Part shown: positions 53,656 to 62,606 of the stretch, one piece after another
Layout of the letters: each line of letters opens with the position of its first letter
Numbering within the stretch: the first letter of the stretch is position 1
From: [Eubacterium] yurii
GTDB lineage: Bacteria > Bacillota > Clostridia > Peptostreptococcales > Filifactoraceae
Length of the DNA: 64,000 nt
Assembly (NCBI GenBank): GCA_900167215.1
Contig: FUZS01000005.1
Span: 124,001 to 188,000 of the forward strand
Direction of reading: 5' to 3'
Position numbers and translations under genes: made by a program
Notes under the pieces: generated by a model
Told to the model about the DNA's origin: nothing
What the model saw: only the letters and a program-made list of their open reading frames with translations
Database searches by the model: none

Positions 53656-54007
53656 TTTGTATTGAACAATAAGTAAAAATATGATATTATATTAGATATG
53701 TAAATCAAATAAAGTTTGATGATATTTTCAAGCTGTCATATTGATATTGCAATGAATATTATGATACAAAAAGCTATTTATAAAATTATATATTTTATTT
53801 TTCTTATAGTATATAACTTTATTTTAATCACATAGTAGAAAATGTCAAATATGCCTTTCTTTCAATGATGATGAGTCTGTTTTTTTATTTAAAAAAAGTC
53901 GACTTTATTAGACTAAAGGAAACTTATTTACTACAACGACATAGTTTGTGAAGATTTAATTGCTTTTAGGTATAAGATGTGAAAACAAGAGGTGAATTAC
54001 CGATAAT
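53656..54007. other. Gene-free gap between recR and minC
   Basis: About 350 AT-rich bases with no gene, hairpin terminator or known repeat that I can support. Confidence 0.4.
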
Positions 54008-54688
54008 ATGCAAAAAGGTGCGGAAATAGTCAGGTTAAAATCACAAAATTCGCAGTTTATTCTTTATGTCAACTGCAACAGTTTTGATGAAGCTGTAAAA
54101 TTTATAGATGAAGATTTTTCTAATAAAAAAGAATTAAAAAAAATAACTGTTAATAAGATAGAAGCACCGACTATGAGCGGTGAAGACATAGATAAGATAA
54201 TAGAGTTTCTGCAGAATAAACTGGGCATAAAATACAGCGAGAAAAAGGAAAATAAAAAGCCAATTGAAGAATCTCAGGAAATAATGCAGGAGATAAAAGA
54301 TGTCAAGGCTGAGAAATTGGCAGATGTGGACTTTATATCTTCTCAGATAGCAGAAGAGAGCGAGTACAGAACAAAAATAATAAAAAATAATCTAAGATCC
54401 GGAGTATCAGTCAACTACGACGGTAATATACTTGTCATAGGTGATGTCAATGCCGGAGCTGAGCTTGTAGCTACTGGAAATATTATAGTTATAGGAGTGC
54501 TTAGAGGCTTTGCAAATGCCGGAGTAAAGGGCGACAGGTCAGCTATGGTAATATCAAATAAGATTAATGCAACTCAGCTCAGGATAGGGCAACTTATAGC
54601 GATACCTCCCAAGGATAACGATAAGAAGACAACAGGTGTACAGATAGCAAGCATACAAAACAATAAGATAGAGATTCAACAATATTAA
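54008..54688 (+). CDS. minC: Septum site-determining protein MinC
   Basis: Inhibits FtsZ ring formation away from mid-cell. The 226-residue protein has a weakly conserved N-terminal domain (about 1-85), a charged linker and the C-terminal right-handed beta-helix. That helix carries the MinC signature NYDGNILVIGDVNAGAELVA, GNIIVIGVLRGFANAG and INATQLRIG. AGAGGTG precedes the start. First gene of minCDE-rodA/ftsW. Confidence 0.93.
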   Translation: MQKGAEIVRLKSQNSQFILYVNCNSFDEAVKFIDEDFSNKKELKKITVNKIEAPTMSGEDIDKIIEFLQNKLGIKYSEKKENKKPIEESQEIMQEIKDVKAEKLADVDFISSQIAEESEYRTKIIKNNLRSGVSVNYDGNILVIGDVNAGAELVATGNIIVIGVLRGFANAGVKGDRSAMVISNKINATQLRIGQLIAIPPKDNDKKTTGVQIASIQNNKIEIQQY

Positions 54689-54769
54689 ATATCTTTTAGA
54701 ATTTCATCTAAAATAAAGTAAAAAGTTTTAGAATGTATCATAGCAAATTTTTTAAAATGTGGGGGACAT

Positions 54770-55561
54770 ATGTCTAAGGTTATAGTAATTACTTCAGGAA
54801 AAGGTGGCGTAGGTAAGACTACATCTACTGCTAATATAGGTAGTGCTCTCAGTGCACTCGGTAAAAAAGTGGTGATAGTGGATGCGGATATCGGTCTTAG
54901 AAACCTTGACGTTGTAATGGGGTTGGAAAACAGAATAGTATTTGATATTATAGATATAATAGAAAAAAGATGTACTTATCAAAAAGCTATGATAAGGGAT
55001 AAGAGGTTCAACAATCTGTTTTTGATACCTGCGGCTCAAACCAGAGACAAGGATGCGATAGTGCCTGAGCAGATGAAGGAACTTTGTGAGGAATTGCAAA
55101 CAGAGTTTGACTATGTACTGATAGACTGCCCTGCAGGAATAGAAAACGGATTTAAGAATGCAGTAGCCGGAGCAAATCAGGCAATAGTAGTTACTACACC
55201 GGAAGTATCTGCTGTAAGAGATGCAGACAGAATAATAGGAATGCTTGAAGCTGCCGGACTGAACAATCCCAAATTGATAGTAAATAGAATAAGATTAGAT
55301 ATGGTAAAACAAGGCAATATGCTTAATGTAGAAGATATGATAGATATACTGAGAATTGATTTAATCGGTATTGTGCCTGACGATGAGAATATAGTAATTT
55401 CCACAAATAAGGGTGAACCTGTCGTACTTGAAGACAAAGGATTGGCGTCGAAGGCTTACAAAAATATAGCCAGAAGACTTGAAGGTGAAATGGTGGAATT
55501 TGTAGACTTGGATGTACAAGAGTCATTTTTTGAAAAACTCAAGGCGTTGTTTAAGAAATAG
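54770..55561 (+). CDS. minD: Septum site-determining ATPase MinD
   Basis: Membrane-cycling ParA-type ATPase that recruits MinC. The 263-residue protein has the deviant Walker A SGKGGVGKTTSTANIG near 8, the switch DADIGLRNLDVVMGLENRI, Walker B-like DYVLIDCPAGIE and a C-terminal amphipathic targeting helix (SFFEKLKALFKK). GTGGGGGA lies upstream. MinE follows after 11 bases. Confidence 0.97.
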   Translation: MSKVIVITSGKGGVGKTTSTANIGSALSALGKKVVIVDADIGLRNLDVVMGLENRIVFDIIDIIEKRCTYQKAMIRDKRFNNLFLIPAAQTRDKDAIVPEQMKELCEELQTEFDYVLIDCPAGIENGFKNAVAGANQAIVVTTPEVSAVRDADRIIGMLEAAGLNNPKLIVNRIRLDMVKQGNMLNVEDMIDILRIDLIGIVPDDENIVISTNKGEPVVLEDKGLASKAYKNIARRLEGEMVEFVDLDVQESFFEKLKALFKK

Positions 55562-55572
55562 GAGGTTGAATC

Positions 55573-55842
55573 ATGAATTTATTTAATTTTTTTAAGACCT
55601 CTGGTAAGCAGTCAAGAGAAATAGCTAAAGATAGGTTAAAATTGGTTCTTATACATGATAGAGGAGATTTTTCCGCTGAAAAAAAAGAGTTGATAAAACA
55701 GGATTTGCTTATTGTTTTGAGCAAGTATATGGTAGTGGATGAGGGACATATAGACATAAGTATAGTAAATAAAAAAGACAGCACAGATGCTGATGGAGTA
55801 CCTCAGCTTATAGCGAACATCCCGATAAAAAAGATTTTTTAA
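55573..55842 (+). CDS. minE: Cell division topological specificity factor MinE
   Basis: Stimulates MinD ATPase and sets the Min pattern. The 89-residue protein has an N-terminal membrane-binding helix (MNLFNFFKTSGK), the anti-MinCD region (SREIAKDRLKLVLIHDRGDF) and the C-terminal dimerisation domain (LLIVLSKYMVVDEGHIDISI). TAGGAGG overlaps the minD stop. MinE together with MinCD indicates an oscillating or gradient system rather than a DivIVA-anchored one. Confidence 0.95.
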   Translation: MNLFNFFKTSGKQSREIAKDRLKLVLIHDRGDFSAEKKELIKQDLLIVLSKYMVVDEGHIDISIVNKKDSTDADGVPQLIANIPIKKIF

Positions 55843-55860
55843 TAATTTACAACAAGACAT

Positions 55861-55886
55861 TAAGCACATCAGATTTGGTGTGCTTA
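55861..55886 (+). terminator. Possible terminator after minE
   Basis: Ten-base stem TAAGCACATC/GGTGTGCTTA (one G-T pair), short loop, weak T-tail. Confidence 0.5.
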
Positions 55887-56030
55887 ATTGTTAATACAAA
55901 AAAGATTATTAATTAGTCATTCAAAACAAGCATATAAGATAATTACAGTGATTAAAAAATAAAAAATATGAAAATAAGTTTGCGATATGTGAGAAATTAC
56001 AAGATCGCCTTTAATAAATAGGATAGAAAA

Positions 56031-57134
56031 ATGAATAATAATAAAGGATTTGACAAGACGCTGATATTTATAATAACACTGTTGTTTTTGATAGGTGAAG
56101 TGCTTATTGCATCAGCTATACATGTTAATGACGGTGCCAGTCCCAAGAGACTTTTTATACAGTTTGCATCGTTTGTTTTGGGCTTGATATTTGTAGGAGC
56201 TATGAATATCATCAATTATGATGACTTCAAAAAATACTACAAACATATATATGCGGTTGCAATATTTGCACTGCTCTTGGTGTATGTGCCAGGACTTGGT
56301 GTAGTGCGTGGAGGAGCAAGAGGATGGATAGACCTTAAGGTCATAGATTTTCAGCCCATAGAGATAGCAAAGATTGCGTTTATTTTGGTATTTGCCTCAT
56401 ATCTTGAGAAACATTCAGGTAATATCAATACACTTAAGGAAATAATAAAGGCAGCTCTTATACCTATGCCTATCATATTGTTGCTGATGAAACAGCCGGA
56501 TCTTGGTGGAGCCATAGTGTTTTTTTGCATAGTGTTTGGTATGCTGTTTTTAGCACAAATTAATATGAGGATAGTAAACAGGATAGTAGTGAGTATAGTG
56601 CTTAGCTTTCCAATAATTTATCTATATGTACTTGATAAGATACTAAGCCCATATCAGATGCAAAGAATAAAAAACTTCTTTGAGCCTTCATCAGGTGATA
56701 ATTATCAGGTTTTTCGTTCAATAGTTGCGATTTCATCTGGAGGTCTTTTTGGCAAAGGGCCTTTTGCCGGTACTCAGAACAATCTTGGCTTTTTATCAGT
56801 CAGTGACTCAGACTTCATATTCGCAGTATGTGGTGAAGAATATGGAGTAATAGGAATGGTAATATTGGTAGCTATTTACTTCTTGTTTTTGACGAGAATA
56901 CTATATATTGCACAGACTTCTAAAGACTTGTACGGCTCACTTATAGTCATGGGTATACTGTCCATGTTTATATATCAGTTTGTGCAAAATATAGGTATGA
57001 CTATGGGTATAATGCCTGTTACAGGTTTGCCTCTGCCATTTGTCAGCTATGGAGGTAGCTCAATGCTCATGAGTATGATATCCATAGGACTGGTGGAAAA
57101 TGTGGCGTCAAAAAGACGGAGGATTAATTTTTAA
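56031..57134 (+). CDS. SEDS peptidoglycan polymerase (RodA/FtsW/SpoVE)
   Basis: Glycosyltransferase that polymerises lipid II with a cognate class B PBP. The 367-residue protein has about ten membrane segments and the SEDS signatures: GLGVVRGGARGWIDLKVIDFQPIEIAKI near 90-115, LLMKQPDLGGAIVFF, and the C-terminal MTMGIMPVTGLPLPFVSYGGSSML. Size and position after minCDE favour RodA over FtsW, but sequence alone does not settle it. No class B PBP gene is adjacent. Confidence 0.93.
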   Translation: MNNNKGFDKTLIFIITLLFLIGEVLIASAIHVNDGASPKRLFIQFASFVLGLIFVGAMNIINYDDFKKYYKHIYAVAIFALLLVYVPGLGVVRGGARGWIDLKVIDFQPIEIAKIAFILVFASYLEKHSGNINTLKEIIKAALIPMPIILLLMKQPDLGGAIVFFCIVFGMLFLAQINMRIVNRIVVSIVLSFPIIYLYVLDKILSPYQMQRIKNFFEPSSGDNYQVFRSIVAISSGGLFGKGPFAGTQNNLGFLSVSDSDFIFAVCGEEYGVIGMVILVAIYFLFLTRILYIAQTSKDLYGSLIVMGILSMFIYQFVQNIGMTMGIMPVTGLPLPFVSYGGSSMLMSMISIGLVENVASKRRRINF

Positions 57135-57149
57135 AAAAGAGGTGTTGTT

Positions 57150-58148
57150 ATGAAAATTGCATTTTTTAATCTGATTGAAGTGGAGAAAAAAGCACTTGAT
57201 GATTGGATTGAAAATCACAAGGATGTTGAAGTATTTGCTTATTTAGATGATTTGACTAAAGATAATATGGAATTAATCAGTGATGTGGATGCCATAGTGC
57301 TTAGCAAGAATGACCCATTGGATGAAGAAGTCTATCACTTTGCTAAAAAATCAAAAGTAAAAACAGTAGCTGTAAGGTCTACAGGTTATGATAATTATGA
57401 CTTGAAACTACTTAAAGAATATGGCATAGGATTTACAAATGCAGGAGATTATTGTAGTGATGCAGTTGCAGAACATACGCTTGCTGTAGCCTTTTATATA
57501 AGTAGAAATATGGGCAAGATAGAGGACAATGTGAAAAGAAATGACTTTTCTTGGAACAAGAATATAATGGCAAGAGAAATAAGCACCATGACTGTCGGTA
57601 TAATAGGTGTAGGAAGAATAGGCGGCAGGGTGGCAAAGCTCTTTAATTCAATAGGATTAAAGGTAATAGGATATGATATAGTACAAAATGAAGAACATAA
57701 GAAGTATCTGACTTACGTCGATAATATGGACTTAGTGCTTGAAAAATCAGATATAGTAACTCTTCATCTTCCTTTTTTGGAAAACTTGAGACATATGGCA
57801 AACAAAGAGTTTTTCAAAAAGATGAAGGATAATGCCATATTTATAAATGCTGCAAGAGGAATGCTTACAGATACAAATGCCTTGCTTGATGCCTTAAATA
57901 GCGGTAAATTATGGGGAGCGGCACTTGATGTATATGAAAATGAGCAGGATATAGTGCCTAAAAATCTCTCAAGTGAGGTAGTGGATGATGAGACACTAAA
58001 GGAATTGATAAGAAGAAAAGATGTGCTTTACACTCCACATTCAGCATTTTTTACAGATGTGTCTATCAAAAACTCCATAGAAGCCTCACTAAACTCAGCA
58101 GTGGAAATGCTAAAAACAGGTAAAAGTAAAAATCAGATAATAATATAG
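57150..58148 (+). CDS. D-lactate dehydrogenase-type 2-hydroxyacid dehydrogenase
   Basis: NAD-dependent reductase of pyruvate or another 2-oxoacid to the D-hydroxyacid. The 332-residue protein has the substrate Arg in VAVRSTGYDNYDL, the NAD loop GIIGVGRIGGRVAKLF, the catalytic Glu in AALDVYENEQDIVP and the catalytic His in LYTPHSAFFTDVS. That layout is typical of D-LDH and D-hydroxyisocaproate dehydrogenases. AAAGAGGTG precedes the ATG. With a Lar cofactor system at 13.6-17.1 kb, D- and L-lactate interconversion is plausible for this organism, though larA is not seen here. Confidence 0.92.
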   Translation: MKIAFFNLIEVEKKALDDWIENHKDVEVFAYLDDLTKDNMELISDVDAIVLSKNDPLDEEVYHFAKKSKVKTVAVRSTGYDNYDLKLLKEYGIGFTNAGDYCSDAVAEHTLAVAFYISRNMGKIEDNVKRNDFSWNKNIMAREISTMTVGIIGVGRIGGRVAKLFNSIGLKVIGYDIVQNEEHKKYLTYVDNMDLVLEKSDIVTLHLPFLENLRHMANKEFFKKMKDNAIFINAARGMLTDTNALLDALNSGKLWGAALDVYENEQDIVPKNLSSEVVDDETLKELIRRKDVLYTPHSAFFTDVSIKNSIEASLNSAVEMLKTGKSKNQIII

Positions 58149-58168
58149 CGGATGATAATGGAGTATTG

Positions 58169-58603
58169 ATGAAGAAAAAATGTTTAATTAGATTTGCCTC
58201 TATAATTGTACTTTGTTGTGTAATGTTGTTTTTGAACGGATGTAATAAGGTAGAACAAAGGGATATATACGTTCCATCAATAGACAGTATTACCGGAATA
58301 AAGGTAGGAAACAAAGCAAGTAATTTTGAAAGCTATAAATCTTTATCTGAAAGCGAAATATCAGATATCGTAGATTTGCTAAAAAAACAAAATATCTTAG
58401 TAGATAAATCTCTTAACGACAATCCTGTCAATGTCAAAAATTATTTTGCATTTAGATTATACTTTAAAGAAAAAAGTGAAGAACTTAGTTTAATCTATTA
58501 TATCTACGAAAAAGACAACAAAGCTTACATTGAAATACCATATACAGGAATATGGGAAATCTCAAAAGACAGCTATAAATTTATGGAAGAAAAAAATCAA
58601 TAA
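58169..58603 (+). CDS. Small lipoprotein of unknown function
   Basis: A 144-residue precursor with signal sequence MKKKCLIRFASIIVLCCVML and lipobox FLNGC, then a mixed alpha/beta domain (ESEISDIVDLLKKQNILVD, FRLYFKEKSEELSLIYYIY, AYIEIPYTGIWEISKDSYKF). The last part resembles small DUF-type lipoproteins but I cannot name the family. It starts 20 bases after the dehydrogenase, with GGAG spaced five bases from the ATG at 58169, and is followed by a strong terminator. Confidence 0.8.
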   Translation: MKKKCLIRFASIIVLCCVMLFLNGCNKVEQRDIYVPSIDSITGIKVGNKASNFESYKSLSESEISDIVDLLKKQNILVDKSLNDNPVNVKNYFAFRLYFKEKSEELSLIYYIYEKDNKAYIEIPYTGIWEISKDSYKFMEEKNQ

Positions 58604-58624
58604 GGTATTAAAATAGCAGAAGTA

Positions 58625-58665
58625 TTGTATAAGTTTCAAGAAATGGGACTTATACAATTTTTTTT
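58625..58665 (+). terminator. Intrinsic terminator after the small lipoprotein
   Basis: Ten-base perfect stem TTGTATAAGT/ACTTATACAA, 13-base loop and eight T bases. It ends the transcript holding the dehydrogenase and lipoprotein genes. Confidence 0.85.
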
Positions 58666-58704
58666 ACAAAAGTTTTAAATGTATATGCATACTATTAATA
58701 CTAA

Positions 58705-58828
58705 TACTAAACTCTATTTAAACTATGGATTTTATTCTAATGATACTCTTTAGACTATGTTTTGATAATAAACTTCCAGTGCATCAATTTTTTATAAAAT
58801 AATTCCATTATCCTATTAGATTTTAGTA
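58705..58828 (+). repeat. MITE-like element, family A, diverged (A5)
   Basis: TACTAAACTCTATTTAAAC to TTAGATTTTAGTA, 124 bp, same length and ends as A1-A3 but with many internal changes. Confidence 0.6.
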
Positions 58829-59214
58829 TAATAAGCTTTTAAATCACCATGTAAATATTTTGCCTATGAATATCATTCAATTTAAAAATTATCACCACAC
58901 AAAATGCTCTGCATGACTTTTTAAATGGAGATTATTATAATATATGTTTTTGATAATAAAGATTTTTCCTGATTATACTACAATCATAGTTAGTATCAGC
59001 TTTTAATTAGTATAATACTATCATTGACAAGCATTGCATATCTGAGTATAATGTGAATTAATAGATGATGTATAAAAGATAATATCATTATCATTTTTAG
59101 GGTATTGTAACTTAGATTTAGTACATATATTTTCTTATCTTATGCTAAATTTAGTATGGTGAATTTTTTTAGCTTTTACATAATTTAATATTACAATTAA
59201 AAAGGAGAATGCTT
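58829..59214. other. Gene-free leader of the WG-repeat cluster
   Basis: About 385 AT-rich bases with no gene. It includes several TATAAT-like words (for example near 59047) that may carry the promoter of the first WG gene, but none has a clear -35 partner. Confidence 0.4.
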
Positions 59215-60765
59215 ATGAAATTTAATATCAAACACTTGGAATTTAAAAAGACAAGTATTATAATTTTGACAATGCTAATAGCAACATTACTAAATTTAAA
59301 CATAGTGAATGCGTTTGCAGATATTTCGAATTTAGCGGAAAAAATAAAAAGCGCTGAGAAAAATATTGTTTGGTCTGATAAGAAATATGATAGATATTAT
59401 AACTTTGGAGAAACTATAGCTGCGGTTATAGATAATAAAGAAGGAAAATATATTAATCTTGTTTTTATAGATAAAACTTCAAAAAAGATATTAAATACTA
59501 AATATGTAGATAGAGATTATTATTATTCATTTACAAATTTGGGTTATGACTTTGTTTATGTTAATGGTCTTGTGTTTGTAAAAAAAGACGGTAAATATGG
59601 ATTTGTAGATAATACTGGAAAAGAATTCATAAAATGTAAGTATGATGAAATAAAAGACTATAAAGATGGATTACTGACAGTAAAATTAGGAGATAAATGG
59701 GGATTTGTAGATGAAAAAGAAAAAGTAGTAATAAGCCCTAAATATGATGAGGTTGGTTCTTTTTTTGAAGGATATGTAAAAGTAAGAATTGGTGATAAAT
59801 ATGGATATATTGATAAAAATGGAAAAGTAGTAATTGATATAAAATATGATAATATTTACGGATTTCCTGATGACTTGATAGTAGTTAAAAAAGATGGAAA
59901 GTATGGATGTATGGATAAGAGTGAAAAAGTTGTAATACCATTTATATACGATGATATTTATACGCTTACAGATGGATTGTTAGAGGTTCATAAAGACAAA
60001 AAAATAGGCTTTATAGATAAAAGTGGGAAGGAAGTTGTAAAGATAAAATATGATGATGCAAAATATTTCTCAGAAGGTCTTATAGCAGTTAAATTAGGTA
60101 AAAAATGGGGATATATAGATAAAAAAGGTAGAGAGGTAGTAAGTCCTAAATATGATTATGCAGACGATTTCTCAGAAGGTCTGGCAGTGGTGAAATTAAA
60201 TAAGAAAAGTGGCTTTATAGACAAAAAAGGCAAAGAAAAAATAAGTCTGAAATATGACGATGTAGAAAAATTTAAAGATGGATTGGCAAATGTTAATATA
60301 GATGATAAATGGGGGATGATAGATAAGACAGGAAAGCTAATAACCAAACCTAAATATGATACGATAGTATCTTTTTATGAAGGTATGGCAATAGTGAGGA
60401 TTAATGGTAAGAACGGATATATAGATAAGAGTGGAAAAGAAGTAATAACTCTTAAGTATGATGATGCAGGATGCTTTTCAAACGGAGTGGCAAAAGTTGG
60501 GATAAACAAAAAAGAAGGCTTTATAGATAAGAGTGGAAAAGAAATAATAGCTATAAAATACGACTATACAGATGATTCTATAATGGATTATAAATCTTAC
60601 TATTCTAAAGGTTTGATATTTGTAGTAAAAGACAATAAACAAGGTTTGATTGATATAAGTGGCAAAGTAGTACTTGATGTAAAATATGATTCTATAAGTA
60701 AGCTTATAGGAAATACCATTTTATTGCAAAAAGATGGAAAGATTGGTGTATTAACCATAAAATAA
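59215..60765 (+). CDS. Secreted WG-repeat protein 1
   Basis: A 516-residue protein with an N-terminal hydrophobic signal or anchor segment (SIIILTMLIATLLNLNIVNAFA). A short domain follows (IVWSDKKYDRYYNFGETIAAV), shared with the next two genes. Then come 11 full WG repeats of about 34 residues plus a partial one, of the form KWGFVDEKEKVVISPKYDEV...F.EG...V...D. Such repeats form beta-rich, probably ligand-binding or structural arrays of unknown role. AAGGAG lies seven bases before ATG 59215; the ATG at 59209 is too close to it. No wall-anchor motif is seen, so it is released or kept by its uncleaved N-terminus. Confidence 0.88.
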   Translation: MKFNIKHLEFKKTSIIILTMLIATLLNLNIVNAFADISNLAEKIKSAEKNIVWSDKKYDRYYNFGETIAAVIDNKEGKYINLVFIDKTSKKILNTKYVDRDYYYSFTNLGYDFVYVNGLVFVKKDGKYGFVDNTGKEFIKCKYDEIKDYKDGLLTVKLGDKWGFVDEKEKVVISPKYDEVGSFFEGYVKVRIGDKYGYIDKNGKVVIDIKYDNIYGFPDDLIVVKKDGKYGCMDKSEKVVIPFIYDDIYTLTDGLLEVHKDKKIGFIDKSGKEVVKIKYDDAKYFSEGLIAVKLGKKWGYIDKKGREVVSPKYDYADDFSEGLAVVKLNKKSGFIDKKGKEKISLKYDDVEKFKDGLANVNIDDKWGMIDKTGKLITKPKYDTIVSFYEGMAIVRINGKNGYIDKSGKEVITLKYDDAGCFSNGVAKVGINKKEGFIDKSGKEIIAIKYDYTDDSIMDYKSYYSKGLIFVVKDNKQGLIDISGKVVLDVKYDSISKLIGNTILLQKDGKIGVLTIK

Positions 60766-61141
60766 TATAAATTTGTGTGGTGCTTTTAAATAATATCTGT
60801 ATTTTTAAGTGCCACAGCTTTACATATAAGTTTTTTCTTGCTTTTACTTCTTTGCTCAACTTTCGTATTGAAAATATCAAAGCTATCTTGTAAAAATAAG
60901 AATATATTAAGCTATAACTGCCTTTAGCTTTAGATTAATACTATTATCCATTATTGTATTAGAATTTATTATATAACTCAAGGAGGAAAGAAAATACTGA
61001 TGTAAAATAAAGTAAGAACGCAGAAAATCAAAGAGTATATACTAAAAAACTTAACTTCTTGCAAAGCTTATAGTTTGAAACAAGATTAAGTATAGCAATG
61101 TTATTATGAATACCTGATTATCTCAAAAAAGAGAGGAAATT
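60766..61141. other. Gap between WG genes with a family A fragment
   Basis: About 375 bases. TACTATTATC at 60939 joins directly to TTATTGTATTAGAATTTATTATA, which is the two ends of family A with the middle deleted (60939-60972). No gene or other repeat is supported. Confidence 0.45.
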
Positions 61142-62506
61142 ATGATGAAAAGCAATGTTGAACAAAAAAATATCAAGTCAAAGAAACAAGAAATATCAGA
61201 TAAAAGGTACAAATTTGGCAAGAATAATATTATGTATTTTGTAATACTGATAATTACTTTATTAAGTATGCAAATAAAATGTATATCAGCTGAAAAGTTA
61301 AACTATGAAGAAAAGATAGAAAAAGCAAAGAAAGACATAGTATGGTTGGATAATAAATATGACGACGTATATTATTTAGGTAATACGTTAATAGGAGTTA
61401 AAGATGATGATAATAATAAATATATTAAGGTAGATTTTTTTGATAAAGACTTTAAAAAAGTAAATGCCAGCAGATATTTTGATGAAAAATTATTCTCTAT
61501 TGAGAGAAATTTTTTGTTTGGCTATTCAGGAAATCTTGTAGTTATAAAAAAAGATGAAAAATACGGTTTGGCAGATAAAAATGGAAGAGAGATTATTAAA
61601 GCTAAATATAGCAATATAGATAGATTTTCAGAAGAATTGTTGGCAGTTGAATTAGACTATAAGTGGGGATTTGTAGATGAAACAGGAAAGGAAGTAATAG
61701 AACCTAAATATGATTTTATCAACGGGCTTTCTGATGGATTGGCACTGGTAAGAAAAGAATTGAAGATTGGATTTATCGATAAAAATGGCAAAGAAGTTAT
61801 ACCACCTAAATATAGGCATGCCTATCGATTTTCAGAAGGTATGGCGGCAGTAACTGAAGATGATTTTAAATATGGATTTATAGACACAAGCGGAAAAGAG
61901 GTAGTAAAAAGGAAGTACGATGATGTCAATATTTTCAAAGAAGGTATGGCATTAGTAAGAATAGGTAGAAAGTATGGATTTGTTGATAAGACCGGAAGAG
62001 AAGTAGTAGTACCAATGTATGACGAAGCAGATGATTTTTCTCAAGGAATGGCATGCGTAAAAATTAGTAAAAAATGGGGCTTTGTTGATAAAACAGGTAA
62101 GATAATGATAGAGCCAAAGTATGATTATGCCAATAGTTTTTCTGATGGTATAGCAATAGTAAAAAAAGATAATAAGTTTATATGTATAGATAAAACAGGT
62201 AAAGAGATAATAAGAACTAAGTATAGCGATGTAAAAGAATTTTCTGACGGCTTTGCAGCAGTGGAAATAAATCGAAAATGGGGTTGTATTGATAAGAGCG
62301 GAAAAGAAGTAATAAAACCTAAGTATGATGAAAAAATTAGCTTTTCTGACGGCTTGGCAATAGTAAAAAAAGATGACAAGTACGGGATAATCAATAAATC
62401 TGAAAAAGAAGTATTAGATATTGAATATGATAATTTAATAAAGTTTGAAAATAATACAATCTTAATCTTAAAGGGTGATAAATTGGCTGCCTTAATTATG
62501 GACTAA
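61142..62506 (+). CDS. Secreted WG-repeat protein 2
   Basis: A 454-residue paralog of the previous gene. A charged, unusually long n-region (about 30 residues) precedes the hydrophobic segment IMYFVILIITLLSMQIKCISA. Then the shared domain (IVWLDNKYDDVYYLGNTLIGV) and nine full WG repeats plus a partial one (KWGFVDETGKEVIEPKYDFI and so on). GAGAGGAAAT precedes the first of two ATG codons. The cysteine near the end of the hydrophobic segment (MQIKCIS) does not make a standard lipobox. Function unknown. Confidence 0.88.
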   Translation: MMKSNVEQKNIKSKKQEISDKRYKFGKNNIMYFVILIITLLSMQIKCISAEKLNYEEKIEKAKKDIVWLDNKYDDVYYLGNTLIGVKDDDNNKYIKVDFFDKDFKKVNASRYFDEKLFSIERNFLFGYSGNLVVIKKDEKYGLADKNGREIIKAKYSNIDRFSEELLAVELDYKWGFVDETGKEVIEPKYDFINGLSDGLALVRKELKIGFIDKNGKEVIPPKYRHAYRFSEGMAAVTEDDFKYGFIDTSGKEVVKRKYDDVNIFKEGMALVRIGRKYGFVDKTGREVVVPMYDEADDFSQGMACVKISKKWGFVDKTGKIMIEPKYDYANSFSDGIAIVKKDNKFICIDKTGKEIIRTKYSDVKEFSDGFAAVEINRKWGCIDKSGKEVIKPKYDEKISFSDGLAIVKKDDKYGIINKSEKEVLDIEYDNLIKFENNTILILKGDKLAALIMD

Positions 62507-62606
62507 GGTATAAGAAAATAATTATAGAATTTATGACAAAAAATTTTGAATGTCTTTTAAAAAAATAATAATATCAAAATTAATACTATGAAAGAGGGAA
62601 AATACA

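Noticed and set aside
60980-61005. AAGGAGG followed by ATG-TAA, a possible start-stop element before WG protein 2
   Set aside because: The spacing is 13 bases, too long, and the sequence sits beside a deleted family A repeat, so chance is more likely.
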